Shown: in pieces, positions 52,738 to 60,782 of the stretch | How the letters are laid out: every line of letters starts with the position of its first letter | How positions within the stretch are numbered: the stretch's first letter is position 1 | Source: Pseudorhizobium flavum | Lineage (GTDB): Bacteria > Pseudomonadota > Alphaproteobacteria > Rhizobiales > Rhizobiaceae | Reading direction: 5' to 3' | DNA: 64,000 bases | Assembly (NCBI RefSeq): GCF_902502825.2 | Contig: NZ_LR723670.1 | Location: forward strand, 2,728,001 to 2,792,000 | Position numbers and translations under genes: made by a program | The notes under the pieces: model-generated | Database searches by the model: none | Seen by the model: the letters and a program-made list of their open reading frames with translations, nothing else | What the model was told of the DNA's origin: nothing

Positions 52738-54704
52738 ACCACCGGCCCGTAGTGTATCGGCCGCTCTCGCAGTCGTTTCTTTGCATCTCTGATCACACTC
52801 ACAGACATTGACTTGATTATCTGCGTGCAAATCACCACTAGCGGGAGCCAAAACTCCTCGTAACGCGCCGTTCCCTGAATTGCTTTGCCCTTAGTAATAA
52901 TGTGTTCGTTGAATGCGATTATCTCAGCTGCAATTTCTGCGGTCTCGATGATCACAAACTTGCTTCCGGACAAGATACTCTCCAACACACTTTCTTTTTC
53001 CTGAGCTTCCTTCGAGGTTCCTGAGATGTTGTAACCGAGAAATCCTGATGAGAACGCTGTCTCTCGGATGTGCTTTTCACGCTCCGGCGAAATACCTAAT
53101 TGATCCAGCGGTCGGCCGCTCCTTTGGGCGACTGCAACAGTTAGAGAATCCTGCACTTGGCGGACATCACCCGCATCCATAGTGTCCGCCGCGAGGTTAT
53201 GGATGTAGCGTGCTGTTACACTGATGCTTTTCTGTCCCAAGCGGTCCGCAACCTTGAAGATGTCTCCAGTCTCGAAAAACTCAGTCACCGCTCCCGTGGG
53301 CCTGAACTGAGACAATGTGAAATCTATAGCGGACATCAAGCCCGACCTATCGCGAAATGCCCGCCACTGTTTGCAAATCCAGCTCTGCGCGGCGGGTTTT
53401 CCCACTACGCAACCATTAGCAGTGTCTCTGACCAGGCAGAGATGTTTGTCCGCACCGAGAATAGCTTTGGCCCTAAGCGGCTTCGAAAGCTCTTGGATCA
53501 CCAGTAACGCTTGCGCCGCCGTTATGTCCTCGGCGGCGTTCGGCAGTAGAGAAAGCTGCGATCCCGTCGGCATATCGTCGCTCAACCGTCGATAGTTAGC
53601 CCTTCCTTTTGTCCACCGGGCTTGGTGCTCGTTCCGAGAAATTTGCTCTACGTCTTCCGTTGTCATCGACAAAGGAGACGCAAGGTTCATTTTTGGTCGT
53701 TCGATAAAGATGATTGTTAAGAGCGGCAGAAGCGAGCCATATTCCAGATGAAACCGCCCTTTCAGGTTGTCGGCGTGGTGTGCGTACGCACATTTCACAA
53801 AATCTGGATCGTCCCCTTTGCCCGGCATCACACCGCCAAACTTTCTTTCAACGTAGACTAGGAAGTTCGGTAAGGTACGGAGCGGTTTTCGCCAGCCCCG
53901 CGTTCTTTTCAGAATGCCGTCGGAAACATACTCGTATTTCCTGCAATACCCGTCAAAATCGAACGAACTGTTCTGCGCTGCGATTACGCGGCTTTCACGA
54001 TATAGCTGCCACCACTTTCGTATCTCCAACTCTGCATGCCGCCGCGCGGCCGCCAGAATGATAGCATTCCTTCGTTTCACCACTGAGGGGCTCGAAAGAT
54101 CGTTGAGCTTGGCAAGCTCTGACCAAGCCGTGCGGTCCGGCTTTGACCAAGAGCCAACTTCGCTGGCAACTACATTCCTTACTGGAGCGTTGGAAACCGA
54201 AGGCCTCGGTTTACTTAGCGCGCCCCTAATAGCATTTGGCCAGCGGAACTTCGGTACTAGAAATCGTTTCTGCAAATGAAGGAAAAAACGCCTGTTCGCA
54301 GACAAATAGCCGTTTGCGGTCACATCACTTACCGTATCTTCTGCTTTGAGGTCGTAGAACCATAAAGCTGCGAAATGTCTCCATTGGCTTGCCGTGATCG
54401 AAGGCAACTGTGCGCCCTGATGGATAAGCTGCGCGACGCAAGATCGGAAAAGCGAACGGATTGCTACGAGGTAAGCATCGGCCGTCTCCTCTTTAAAGCT
54501 GGAAGCGAATTCTAGGAATTCGCGCGCGAGAACGTGCCCAAGTTCACCCGTCCCTTCCAATATCGACAAATCAAAGTGCTTAGATCGTCCCGGGTGGCTA
54601 TGACGAGGAGAATAGACCCTCAGCGGGAATTCGCTGTCACGCTGTAAGTCGGTGGAGGTTGCAATACCGGAAACATCGGCTGGTGAAGCGCGCCGACGAG
54701 CCAT
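52734..54704 (-). CDS. Tyrosine recombinase, second gene of the trio (TnpB-like)
   Basis: 656 aa. The catalytic C-terminal domain shows R468 (SQFRPTGAV) and Y500 (ISVTARYIHN), with LGQKSISVTARY the typical region before the nucleophile; other catalytic residues are less clear. The length matches Tn554 TnpB (about 630 aa). It overlaps the first recombinase by one base and the third by 4 bases. Confidence 0.82.
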   Translation of the reverse strand: MARRRASPADVSGIATSTDLQRDSEFPLRVYSPRHSHPGRSKHFDLSILEGTGELGHVLAREFLEFASSFKEETADAYLVAIRSLFRSCVAQLIHQGAQLPSITASQWRHFAALWFYDLKAEDTVSDVTANGYLSANRRFFLHLQKRFLVPKFRWPNAIRGALSKPRPSVSNAPVRNVVASEVGSWSKPDRTAWSELAKLNDLSSPSVVKRRNAIILAAARRHAELEIRKWWQLYRESRVIAAQNSSFDFDGYCRKYEYVSDGILKRTRGWRKPLRTLPNFLVYVERKFGGVMPGKGDDPDFVKCAYAHHADNLKGRFHLEYGSLLPLLTIIFIERPKMNLASPLSMTTEDVEQISRNEHQARWTKGRANYRRLSDDMPTGSQLSLLPNAAEDITAAQALLVIQELSKPLRAKAILGADKHLCLVRDTANGCVVGKPAAQSWICKQWRAFRDRSGLMSAIDFTLSQFRPTGAVTEFFETGDIFKVADRLGQKSISVTARYIHNLAADTMDAGDVRQVQDSLTVAVAQRSGRPLDQLGISPEREKHIRETAFSSGFLGYNISGTSKEAQEKESVLESILSGSKFVIIETAEIAAEIIAFNEHIITKGKAIQGTARYEEFWLPLVVICTQIIKSMSVSVIRDAKKRLRERPIHYGPVV

Positions 54705-56053
54705 TATTTCCGGCTCCGCCGCTTACGCGATATCATTCGGAGCTTTGACTCGTCGAGCGCCTTTAGCCTTTCCAACACGATGTCGTCTTTGAGTTGATCG
54801 ACTAAGCCTTGTTTCATCAGCACCGATTTCCGCCGCGATTGGCCGAGATGCAGATATCCGAGCATAGTTTCCAAGGTTATCCCCGAGCTGTTCATGACGT
54901 CTAGCATAGCGTGTAAAGGATCAAGTCCATGTTCCAGCTTTGAAGTCATGGAATCGGTGATACATCGATGTCGGTGTACATGCGGATGGACACGCATCAT
55001 ATCGCGTATCTCCCATTCGCTAACGCCATCGGCACGAGCGGTATAGATCGCGTTGGAACGAGCCCGAAAATACTGGTTAGTGATGCTTTGGGGATTGAGC
55101 GCTCGCCCGGTTCGACTCGATACAAATATCGAACGCTCGGCTTTCTCTGGCCCCAAGAATGGTCTGTCCTCGTCTATATAAACCCTTAGTCGTTCCACCA
55201 AGCTGAGCGAGAAATCCACGACACGACCTACCCCTGTTTTCGCGCCTTGCACACGTATAGGAACTGGTCTCATGATCCCTGAAGCTTTTGCGGCGGATCG
55301 CAGCGCTGAAACTTCCTGGGCACTAGGGACAACGTCGATGGGCAATCTCGCTGCTTCAGAGCGCCGTAAACCCTCGTCCAGAACTACGGTCAGCAGAGTG
55401 TCACGCCGCCTAAGGACCGGGTTGTCGACAAGTTTTTCGCGCGCAGCCAGCACCGCCTCGAAAGAGGCGTCATCCGGAATAACCACTTCGTCTGGCTCGA
55501 CGATTTTCGAAGCCAATCGGTGCACCGGGTAAGGGTTCGCCTCCAAAAGGAGGATGTTGTAAGATTGCACGCTGTTTCGAAGCCCGATTACGCCTTCTAC
55601 GATTCCTCTTCTTTCGCAGTAGAGTAGAAACTGAAGGATGACCGAAAGGTTGGCATTCCAGACAGCATTCGTCACTCCACGACATCCGGTCTCTCTACCG
55701 TTAGTCGACTTTGGCCCAATGAAGTGTACTTTCATCTGCTCTAAAACGTGATCTGAATACGATTGAAACGGGAGTCCGCTTCCTCCATTATACTGAGACG
55801 CAATAAATAAAACGTCGTTTAGCTGACGGGCTGTTTGATAGGTTCCGTCCGCCGAGTTCGTCCGACTGTCGGCTCTTTTGCGCCTCAGAAAGTCGGTGGG
55901 CTCCATCCACATCCTTCCAAACTTATCAACAATGATAGGCTGAAACGGCGCGAACGGGCCCGAGGTGACTCTTATCAGTTTCACAACCGGACCGTCGTAG
56001 ATAGGCGGAGGTACCGCGCGCGCAGTTGGCTCGATGATCCGCAGCCCTGTCAT
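54704..56053 (-). CDS. Tyrosine recombinase, first gene of the trio (TnpA-like)
   Basis: 449 aa, the gene nearest the right end and first in the operon. Catalytic candidates are R230 (LDEGLRRSEA), K272, H360-x2-R363 (HVHRHRC) and Y400 (LETMLGYLHLG). The downstream gene overlaps by one base. Tandem overlapping recombinases of this kind (Tn554 TnpA/TnpB, or recombinase trios) mobilise large DNA. The start at 56053 lies 651 bases inside the right border. Confidence 0.83.
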   Translation of the reverse strand: MTGLRIIEPTARAVPPPIYDGPVVKLIRVTSGPFAPFQPIIVDKFGRMWMEPTDFLRRKRADSRTNSADGTYQTARQLNDVLFIASQYNGGSGLPFQSYSDHVLEQMKVHFIGPKSTNGRETGCRGVTNAVWNANLSVILQFLLYCERRGIVEGVIGLRNSVQSYNILLLEANPYPVHRLASKIVEPDEVVIPDDASFEAVLAAREKLVDNPVLRRRDTLLTVVLDEGLRRSEAARLPIDVVPSAQEVSALRSAAKASGIMRPVPIRVQGAKTGVGRVVDFSLSLVERLRVYIDEDRPFLGPEKAERSIFVSSRTGRALNPQSITNQYFRARSNAIYTARADGVSEWEIRDMMRVHPHVHRHRCITDSMTSKLEHGLDPLHAMLDVMNSSGITLETMLGYLHLGQSRRKSVLMKQGLVDQLKDDIVLERLKALDESKLRMISRKRRSRK

Positions 56054-56703
56054 CCTAGCGTCTCCCTTACAGCAGGTTCCATAAGGCTGCCGAAGAGTAT
56101 TTCGCTTGTCAATACGCCATATACTTGGTGTTATGATGTATACGAGAAACTTCCCGAAAATAATATCGGATTTAATTCGTGTATTGTCGGCAGAACCAAA
56201 GGAGATATTATATTTATTGTATCCTTAAATTCCTTCGCCTGATGGTGCGGTATTCCTTGCACCGAGATGCCAGATGCCAGTCTCAAAGGCGTTTAAGAGC
56301 TACGTGTAATTAATAACATTCACTGTCGAAAATGAGCCAATCGGCCCCAGCGGTTTGTGCTGCTCCAAGGAGATCGTGGAGAAATTCTCACCCTCAGAAA
56401 AAGTAGAGTTTTTATCCGACCGACAACCAAAAGCGCACCTCAACGCTCATTTTCTGAGCCTTCCGTATCTCGCGGGGGCGAATCGCACCCTCTACAAGCC
56501 CGCCCTCCGCTACGCTGCGGTCAGGTCCGTTCAGCTGCTACGCAGCATGGACGGGCTTGCGCCCGACTTTGTTTTGTTCGACTGCAAGCGATTCGGCCGT
56601 TTAGTGACGAGGCATAGTCCGAATCGCTTGCGGTCGAAGTGAAGCGGTGTCCGTCTGGTCGACGGACGCTCCATTATCGAACTCCAGCGGTAAGCTCTCA
56701 GTT
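56054..56703. other. Non-coding right-end region of the island
   Basis: 650 bases between the first recombinase gene and the right arm. It is AT-rich around 56100-56340 (probable recombinase promoter region) and GC-richer with a large hairpin after 56450. No credible gene. It probably holds accessory recombinase-binding sites. Confidence 0.5.
56578..56637. repeat. 19-bp near-perfect inverted repeat beside attR
   Basis: TCGACTGCAAGCGATTCGG (56578-56596) pairs with CCGAATCGCTTGCGGTCGA (56619-56637) with a single mismatch and a 22-base loop. It lies 67 bases from the right arm. It has no T-run, so a role in recombination or as a transcript barrier is as likely as termination. Confidence 0.7.
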
Positions 56704-56722
56704 CAATGTTTGAAAACGATGA
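56704..56722 (+). other. attR: right junction of the island
   Basis: Bases 56704-56716 (CAATGTTTGAAAA) are the exact inverse complement of the left arm. Bases 56717-56722 (CGATGA) repeat the host sequence found at attL. After this the host gapR frame resumes. Confidence 0.88.
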
Positions 56723-56900
56723 TATCAAGGACGTCTACGGCGAAGCCAAGTCCATGGGCTTCGACACGAAGATCCTCAAGAAGGTGATCGCGCTGCGCAA
56801 GAAGGACGATCAGGAGCGGATGGAGGAGGAGCTTATCCTCGACACCTACCTGCAGGCCCTCGGAATGATCGAAGGCGCACCGGAAGCCGACGCCGCCTAA
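56706..56900 (+). pseudogene. gapR: gapR (DUF2312), 3' fragment of the host gene
   Basis: From 56717 the sequence encodes the C-terminal 60 residues of host GapR ([18 protein letters not shown] onward, ending APEADAA). The right arm of the island by chance or selection contains an in-frame ATG (56706), so a 64-aa product starting M-F-E-N is possible, though there is no good ribosome site and no host promoter. The first 30 residues, forming much of the first coiled coil, are missing. Confidence 0.92.
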
Positions 56901-56932
56901 GCGCAACTTCTCCGATCCTATGCAGCCTCATG

Positions 56933-56972
56933 GCCCCGGCGTTGTAACCCAGCGTCGGGGCTTTCGCTTTTT
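56933..56972 (+). terminator. Terminator of the host gapR gene
   Basis: A GC-rich stem (GCCCCGGCGT with GCGTCGGGGC, one mismatch) is followed by TTTCGCTTTTT, 33 bases after the gapR stop. Confidence 0.75.
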
Positions 56973-57002
56973 CTACGACTGGCAAAAACCGAGCGCGAAA
57001 AA

Positions 57003-57027
57003 GCCGCCCTGAAGGCGGCCTTTCTAT
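57003..57027. terminator. Probable bidirectional terminator
   Basis: GCCGCC and GGCGGC enclose a small loop, with AAAAA on the left side and TTTCT on the right, so it can end leftward transcription from the DUF882 gene (stop at 57045) and rightward transcription as well. Confidence 0.65.
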
Positions 57028-57044
57028 CACATGGTGATTCTGAG

Positions 57045-58943
57045 CTACTGGCTGATCGGCTTCTTCGGGCTGAACCGGCTTGGGTCGATCGAGGCGGTCT
57101 TGGTGACCGGCTTGAAGCCGCTTGAGGCATAGGCCGTGGTGTAGGCGGTGCTCAACGTGCGGCTGACGACCCGCGGCGCCTTCACCGAAGCCACCTCGGC
57201 CACGCGGTTATTGCTCACGGCCCACTTTGCCAGCATCTCTCCCGTCAAGGCCGGACCGGCGTCCTGTTGGACATCGCGGTTGCCGAGCGCGGCGTTGCGG
57301 CCCCCCTTCGTGGGAACGGGAACTTGCGTCGGCGCGTCGAAACCGTCGCCGAAACGTCGGTTTGCAGCTGACGCATCGGCCGCTTCGGCAGGAAGGGCAG
57401 CGACATCGACGGACCTTTCCGCCGCAACAGGCGCGGACGGAGCAAGCGTCGAGCGGGCATAGGCACCGCTTTCTGCCAGGGCGGCGACCACCGCCGGCGT
57501 AAGCGCCTGCTCTTCGCCAAGATCGCCTTCGCTCTCGGGTTCAATCTGCGCGGATGCAAGCAGGGCCTCCGCACCCGAGGGCCGGGCCGCGGGGAGCGGG
57601 ACCGAGGACAGAGCGGCTTCGGGCAGCGCACTATCGATTGAGGCGGTCATCACGTCAGCTTCAGCGTCACCCTTGAGGCCGCGCGGACCAAGCAGCGTGG
57701 GAACAGGGATCGCATATTCCTGCAGGTCGGCGAACGCCTCCCCTTCCGGCTGCGCGGCAGGCATCGTCGGGGTCGGCAGCGCGGCGGCGAGCGCCTCCTG
57801 TGCGGTGCTGCGCGCCGGCGAATAGAGCGCCGTCGCCAGTCCGCCCGGTCCGCCGTCGTTACGGAATGAGGGACGGTTCTGCGGCACGGGAGCCGCTATC
57901 GTTTCTACGCCAGGAAGTTCCTGTGGCTCGGCGGCTGCGACCATGACCGGCTCCTGGGCACGAGCCGCAGGCACGGAAGGCGCCGGACGCTCGACGGGTT
58001 CCGGTGCTGCGATTGCATCGGCATCCTCGTCCTCGTCGCCACCACCGAAGAGCATCGCGAGCAGGTTCGGGCGCTTCTTGCCGGAACCGCCGCCCGACGT
58101 GCTGGCGATCTCGATCTGCTGACCCGAGCTCAGGCGCTTCTTGTAGCTTGCAAGAGCCTGCTGGTAACCAGGCAGCGGCTTTCCGTCAGCCGGAAGATGG
58201 ACTGTATTGCCGTCGGGGAAGAGGCTGACCAGTTCTTGTCGGCTCATGCGCGGCCACGCCCGCACGCCGCCGACATCAAGGTGCACGAAGGGTGAACCGG
58301 ATGTCGGATAGTAGCCGACGCCGCCCACCTGCATCTTCATGGCCAGTGCCCGAAGGGTAGAGAGCTTGACGCCGGGGATATAGAAATCCATCGCCTTGCC
58401 GAGCATGTGCTGACTGTTCTTGGCCACGCCCTTGCTGCGCGAACGAAGCATGCCGTTAGTTGCCGGCGAGCGGTAGGCGGAGACCACATGGATATAGTCG
58501 TTGGCGCCGCTGCGCCGATAGACTTCCCATACGAGATCCAGAAGGCGCGGGTCCATCTTCGTCGGCTCGTTGCGACGCCAGTCGCGCAGCAGGTTGTTGA
58601 CCTGCTGCAGGCCCTTCGGATCGAACTTGCCATTGCGCTTGAACACAATGTTCGCGCGCTCTTTCGTATGGACGAAATAGAGCTTCAGGCTGCGGGTCTC
58701 GGCAGCCGCCTGCGTGGCGGAAACGGACAGTAGCGGCAGCGCGAGACAGGCTGCGACGGCAAGGGATGCAGCACCCTTCACCAGAAACCTCAGGAAAGCG
58801 GTTGCGTTGCCGCGCTCGCCGGCGCCATGGGGCGTTTGGTTCGCATTCAGATCCTGCAAGGCTGTCCCCGTCCTGTCGACAACTTCCCTCGTTGTCGTGA
58901 TGACTGTCAATTGCGGTGAGACGATGGCAAATTTGCCACACAA
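57045..58943 (-). CDS. DUF882/peptidase M15-type murein hydrolase with long disordered tail
   Basis: 632 aa. After a hydrophobic signal-like segment (about residues 55-80) comes a DUF882 (YcbK/MepK-like) domain with zinc ligands in SQHMLGKAMDFY and FVHLDVG (about 175-230). The family cuts peptidoglycan cross-links or stem peptides in the periplasm. Residues 290-630 are low-complexity, rich in Ala, Pro and Glu. The GTG at 58943 gives a long N-terminus; a TTG at 58859 would place the signal peptide nearer the start. Confidence 0.85.
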   Translation of the reverse strand: MCGKFAIVSPQLTVITTTREVVDRTGTALQDLNANQTPHGAGERGNATAFLRFLVKGAASLAVAACLALPLLSVSATQAAAETRSLKLYFVHTKERANIVFKRNGKFDPKGLQQVNNLLRDWRRNEPTKMDPRLLDLVWEVYRRSGANDYIHVVSAYRSPATNGMLRSRSKGVAKNSQHMLGKAMDFYIPGVKLSTLRALAMKMQVGGVGYYPTSGSPFVHLDVGGVRAWPRMSRQELVSLFPDGNTVHLPADGKPLPGYQQALASYKKRLSSGQQIEIASTSGGGSGKKRPNLLAMLFGGGDEDEDADAIAAPEPVERPAPSVPAARAQEPVMVAAAEPQELPGVETIAAPVPQNRPSFRNDGGPGGLATALYSPARSTAQEALAAALPTPTMPAAQPEGEAFADLQEYAIPVPTLLGPRGLKGDAEADVMTASIDSALPEAALSSVPLPAARPSGAEALLASAQIEPESEGDLGEEQALTPAVVAALAESGAYARSTLAPSAPVAAERSVDVAALPAEAADASAANRRFGDGFDAPTQVPVPTKGGRNAALGNRDVQQDAGPALTGEMLAKWAVSNNRVAEVASVKAPRVVSRTLSTAYTTAYASSGFKPVTKTASIDPSRFSPKKPISQ

Positions 58944-59046
58944 TCACAAGCATCTCTCGAAGAGTCAACAAATCGCTACCAAGAGATTGACAGAGGGTGA
59001 CAGAACATCCTTGCGCGAAGGTTAACGATCTCTAATGGAGCGCGGC

Positions 59047-60624
59047 TCAGGCGGCCTCCTTCAGAGGGTTGTCCGGGTCGATGCCGTAGTCCTTCAGCTT
59101 GCGATAGAGCGTCGAGCGGCCGATGCCCAGCTTACGTGCCACCTGGCTCATCTGGCCGCGGTAGAATTTCAGTGCAAAACGAATGAGTTCCTCCTCCACC
59201 TCGGACAGTTTGCGAACCTCTCCCGCGGTATCGGTGGTCGGTATCACGTTGGCGGAAGCAGGATAGGCGGCAGCCAGCAGGGCGCGGGGGTCCGGACGGG
59301 CCGGCTGGACCGGAACTCCGATGAAGCCATTCGGGGTGGGGAGCGAAACGGGCAGAGGTGCAGCCGGACGCGTCTCAGCGGCTCTCGGCGCAGCCGTCAA
59401 AACCGGCTCCGCATGGCGCAACTCCTCCGATCGGAACTCAGGCAATTGTGCGGCAATTTGTGGGAAATCCGCGTCCGTTAGTTCGTCCGTCTGTGCAAGG
59501 ACGGCCGCCCGGAAGATGGCGTTTTCCAGCTCCCGGATATTGCCCGGCCAGTCATGGGCGGTGAGCAGAGCCATTGCCGTCGGCCCGATGGTCACCGGGC
59601 GCGGCAGCTTCTGTTCGAGCGAGAACCGATCGGCGAAGACGCGTGCCAGATGCGGGATGTCCTCCTTGCGGCGGCGGAGCGCGGGGATCGTGATCGGGAA
59701 GACGTTGAGACGGTAGTAGAGATCTTCCCGGAAACGCCCTTCCCTGACCTCCTCGATAAGGTCCTTGTTAGTCGCCGAGATCAGCCGGACATTGACCTTC
59801 TGAACCTTGGCCGATCCGACCGTCTCGATCTCCCCCTGCTGCACGGCGCGCAGGAGCTTCACCTGTACGTCCAGCGGGAGATCGCCGATCTCGTCGAGGA
59901 AGAGCGTCCCGCCATCGGCCTCGACGAACTTGCCGGTATGCCTCTCGGTTGCACCCGTGAACGCGCCCTTCTCGTGACCGAAAAGGATGCTTTCCACCAG
60001 GTTTTCCGGAATCGCGCCGCAGTTGACGGTGATGAAGGGCTTCCCGGCGCGATCGCTCGCAGCCTGAATCGCCCGCGCGACCATTTCCTTGCCGACACCC
60101 GATTCGCCTTCCAGGACGACCGGGATGGACGAATGGGCAGCCCGCTGCGCCAGTTCGATGACGCGCAGCATTTCCGGGCTTGCCGATACGATGTCGCTGA
60201 AGGTGACGGAGCCGCTTCGCGACCGGCGGGCAGTCCGGCTGCGGCCTTCCTTGCGGTCGACGGTAAGCGCATTGGCCACGGAGGCCGCAATGCGTTCGGG
60301 AGAGACCGGCTTGACGACGAAATCGAAGGCGCCGGCCCGCATGGCCTCCACCACCGTCTCGATGCCGCCATGACCAGTCTGCACGATCACCGGCGTCTCG
60401 ATGCCAGCCTCGCGGGTCGCCTTGAGGAAGCCGAGCCCATCGAGGCCTGGCATCATCAGGTCGAGGACGATGACATTGATCTGGTCGCCGCCATGCTTCA
60501 GAAACTCCAGGCCACCCAGACCGTTCTCGGCTGTGTGAACCACATGTCCATGACGTTCGAGCGCGTTCTTCAGCAGGCGGCGCTGAACCGGATCGTCGTC
60601 AACTACAAGGATTTGGGCAATCAT
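59047..60624 (-). CDS. Sigma-54-dependent response regulator (NtrC family)
   Basis: 525 aa with the three NtrC modules: receiver (1-120, D55 in [10 protein letters not shown]), AAA+ domain with Walker A GESGVGKE and the sigma-54 contact loop GAFTGA, and a Fis-type HTH at the C-terminus ([19 protein letters not shown]). It activates sigma-54 promoters after phosphorylation. No cognate kinase is adjacent. It lies 103 bases upstream of the DUF882 gene on the same strand. Confidence 0.93.
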   Translation of the reverse strand: MIAQILVVDDDPVQRRLLKNALERHGHVVHTAENGLGGLEFLKHGGDQINVIVLDLMMPGLDGLGFLKATREAGIETPVIVQTGHGGIETVVEAMRAGAFDFVVKPVSPERIAASVANALTVDRKEGRSRTARRSRSGSVTFSDIVSASPEMLRVIELAQRAAHSSIPVVLEGESGVGKEMVARAIQAASDRAGKPFITVNCGAIPENLVESILFGHEKGAFTGATERHTGKFVEADGGTLFLDEIGDLPLDVQVKLLRAVQQGEIETVGSAKVQKVNVRLISATNKDLIEEVREGRFREDLYYRLNVFPITIPALRRRKEDIPHLARVFADRFSLEQKLPRPVTIGPTAMALLTAHDWPGNIRELENAIFRAAVLAQTDELTDADFPQIAAQLPEFRSEELRHAEPVLTAAPRAAETRPAAPLPVSLPTPNGFIGVPVQPARPDPRALLAAAYPASANVIPTTDTAGEVRKLSEVEEELIRFALKFYRGQMSQVARKLGIGRSTLYRKLKDYGIDPDNPLKEAA

Positions 60625-60782
60625 GCTCGGCTCCCGACATCATTCATAATGTCCAACAAGGGCTTCGTATGCCGGGGGTTGTGCCAGAAAGGCTTGAACA
60701 TCCTCTTTTGAGAAACTCTTGCATTTTAACGGCCGCCACGGAAAACAGGGCGGCGACACGAGGAATGAAAAGGAACTGGTCG

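Larger units (their letters stand above)
15505..56716. mobile_element. 41.2 kb genomic island inserted in gapR
   Basis: The borders are defined by the split gapR gene, 13-bp perfect inverted arms (15505-15517 and 56704-56716) and a flanking 6-bp direct repeat CGATGA (15499-15504 and 56717-56722). The right end carries three tandem tyrosine-recombinase genes plus a small gene, reading inward from that end. The left end carries a substitute gapR. Cargo includes a GHKL/ABC/HNH nuclease operon, an FtsH-like protease, a type I restriction system, signalling genes and stress/transport genes. No relaxase, type IV secretion, replication or phage structural gene was seen. Inferred circular form: the two arms would face each other across CGATGA as a symmetric attP. 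Confidence 0.92.

Noticed and set aside
15563..56451. AACGCTCATT present near both island ends (15563 and 56442) as shared recombinase arm sites
   Set aside because: A 10-base match in the same orientation can occur by chance over this length, and no array of such sites was seen.
15505..56716. Island as an ICE or prophage
   Set aside because: No relaxase, coupling protein, type IV secretion, replication, capsid, tail or lysis gene was recognised.
15499..56722. Simple transposon with a 6-bp target duplication made by a DDE transposase
   Set aside because: The only DDE transposase has its own ends at 48245-49810. The end-proximal tyrosine recombinases better explain a 6-bp overlap with symmetric arms.
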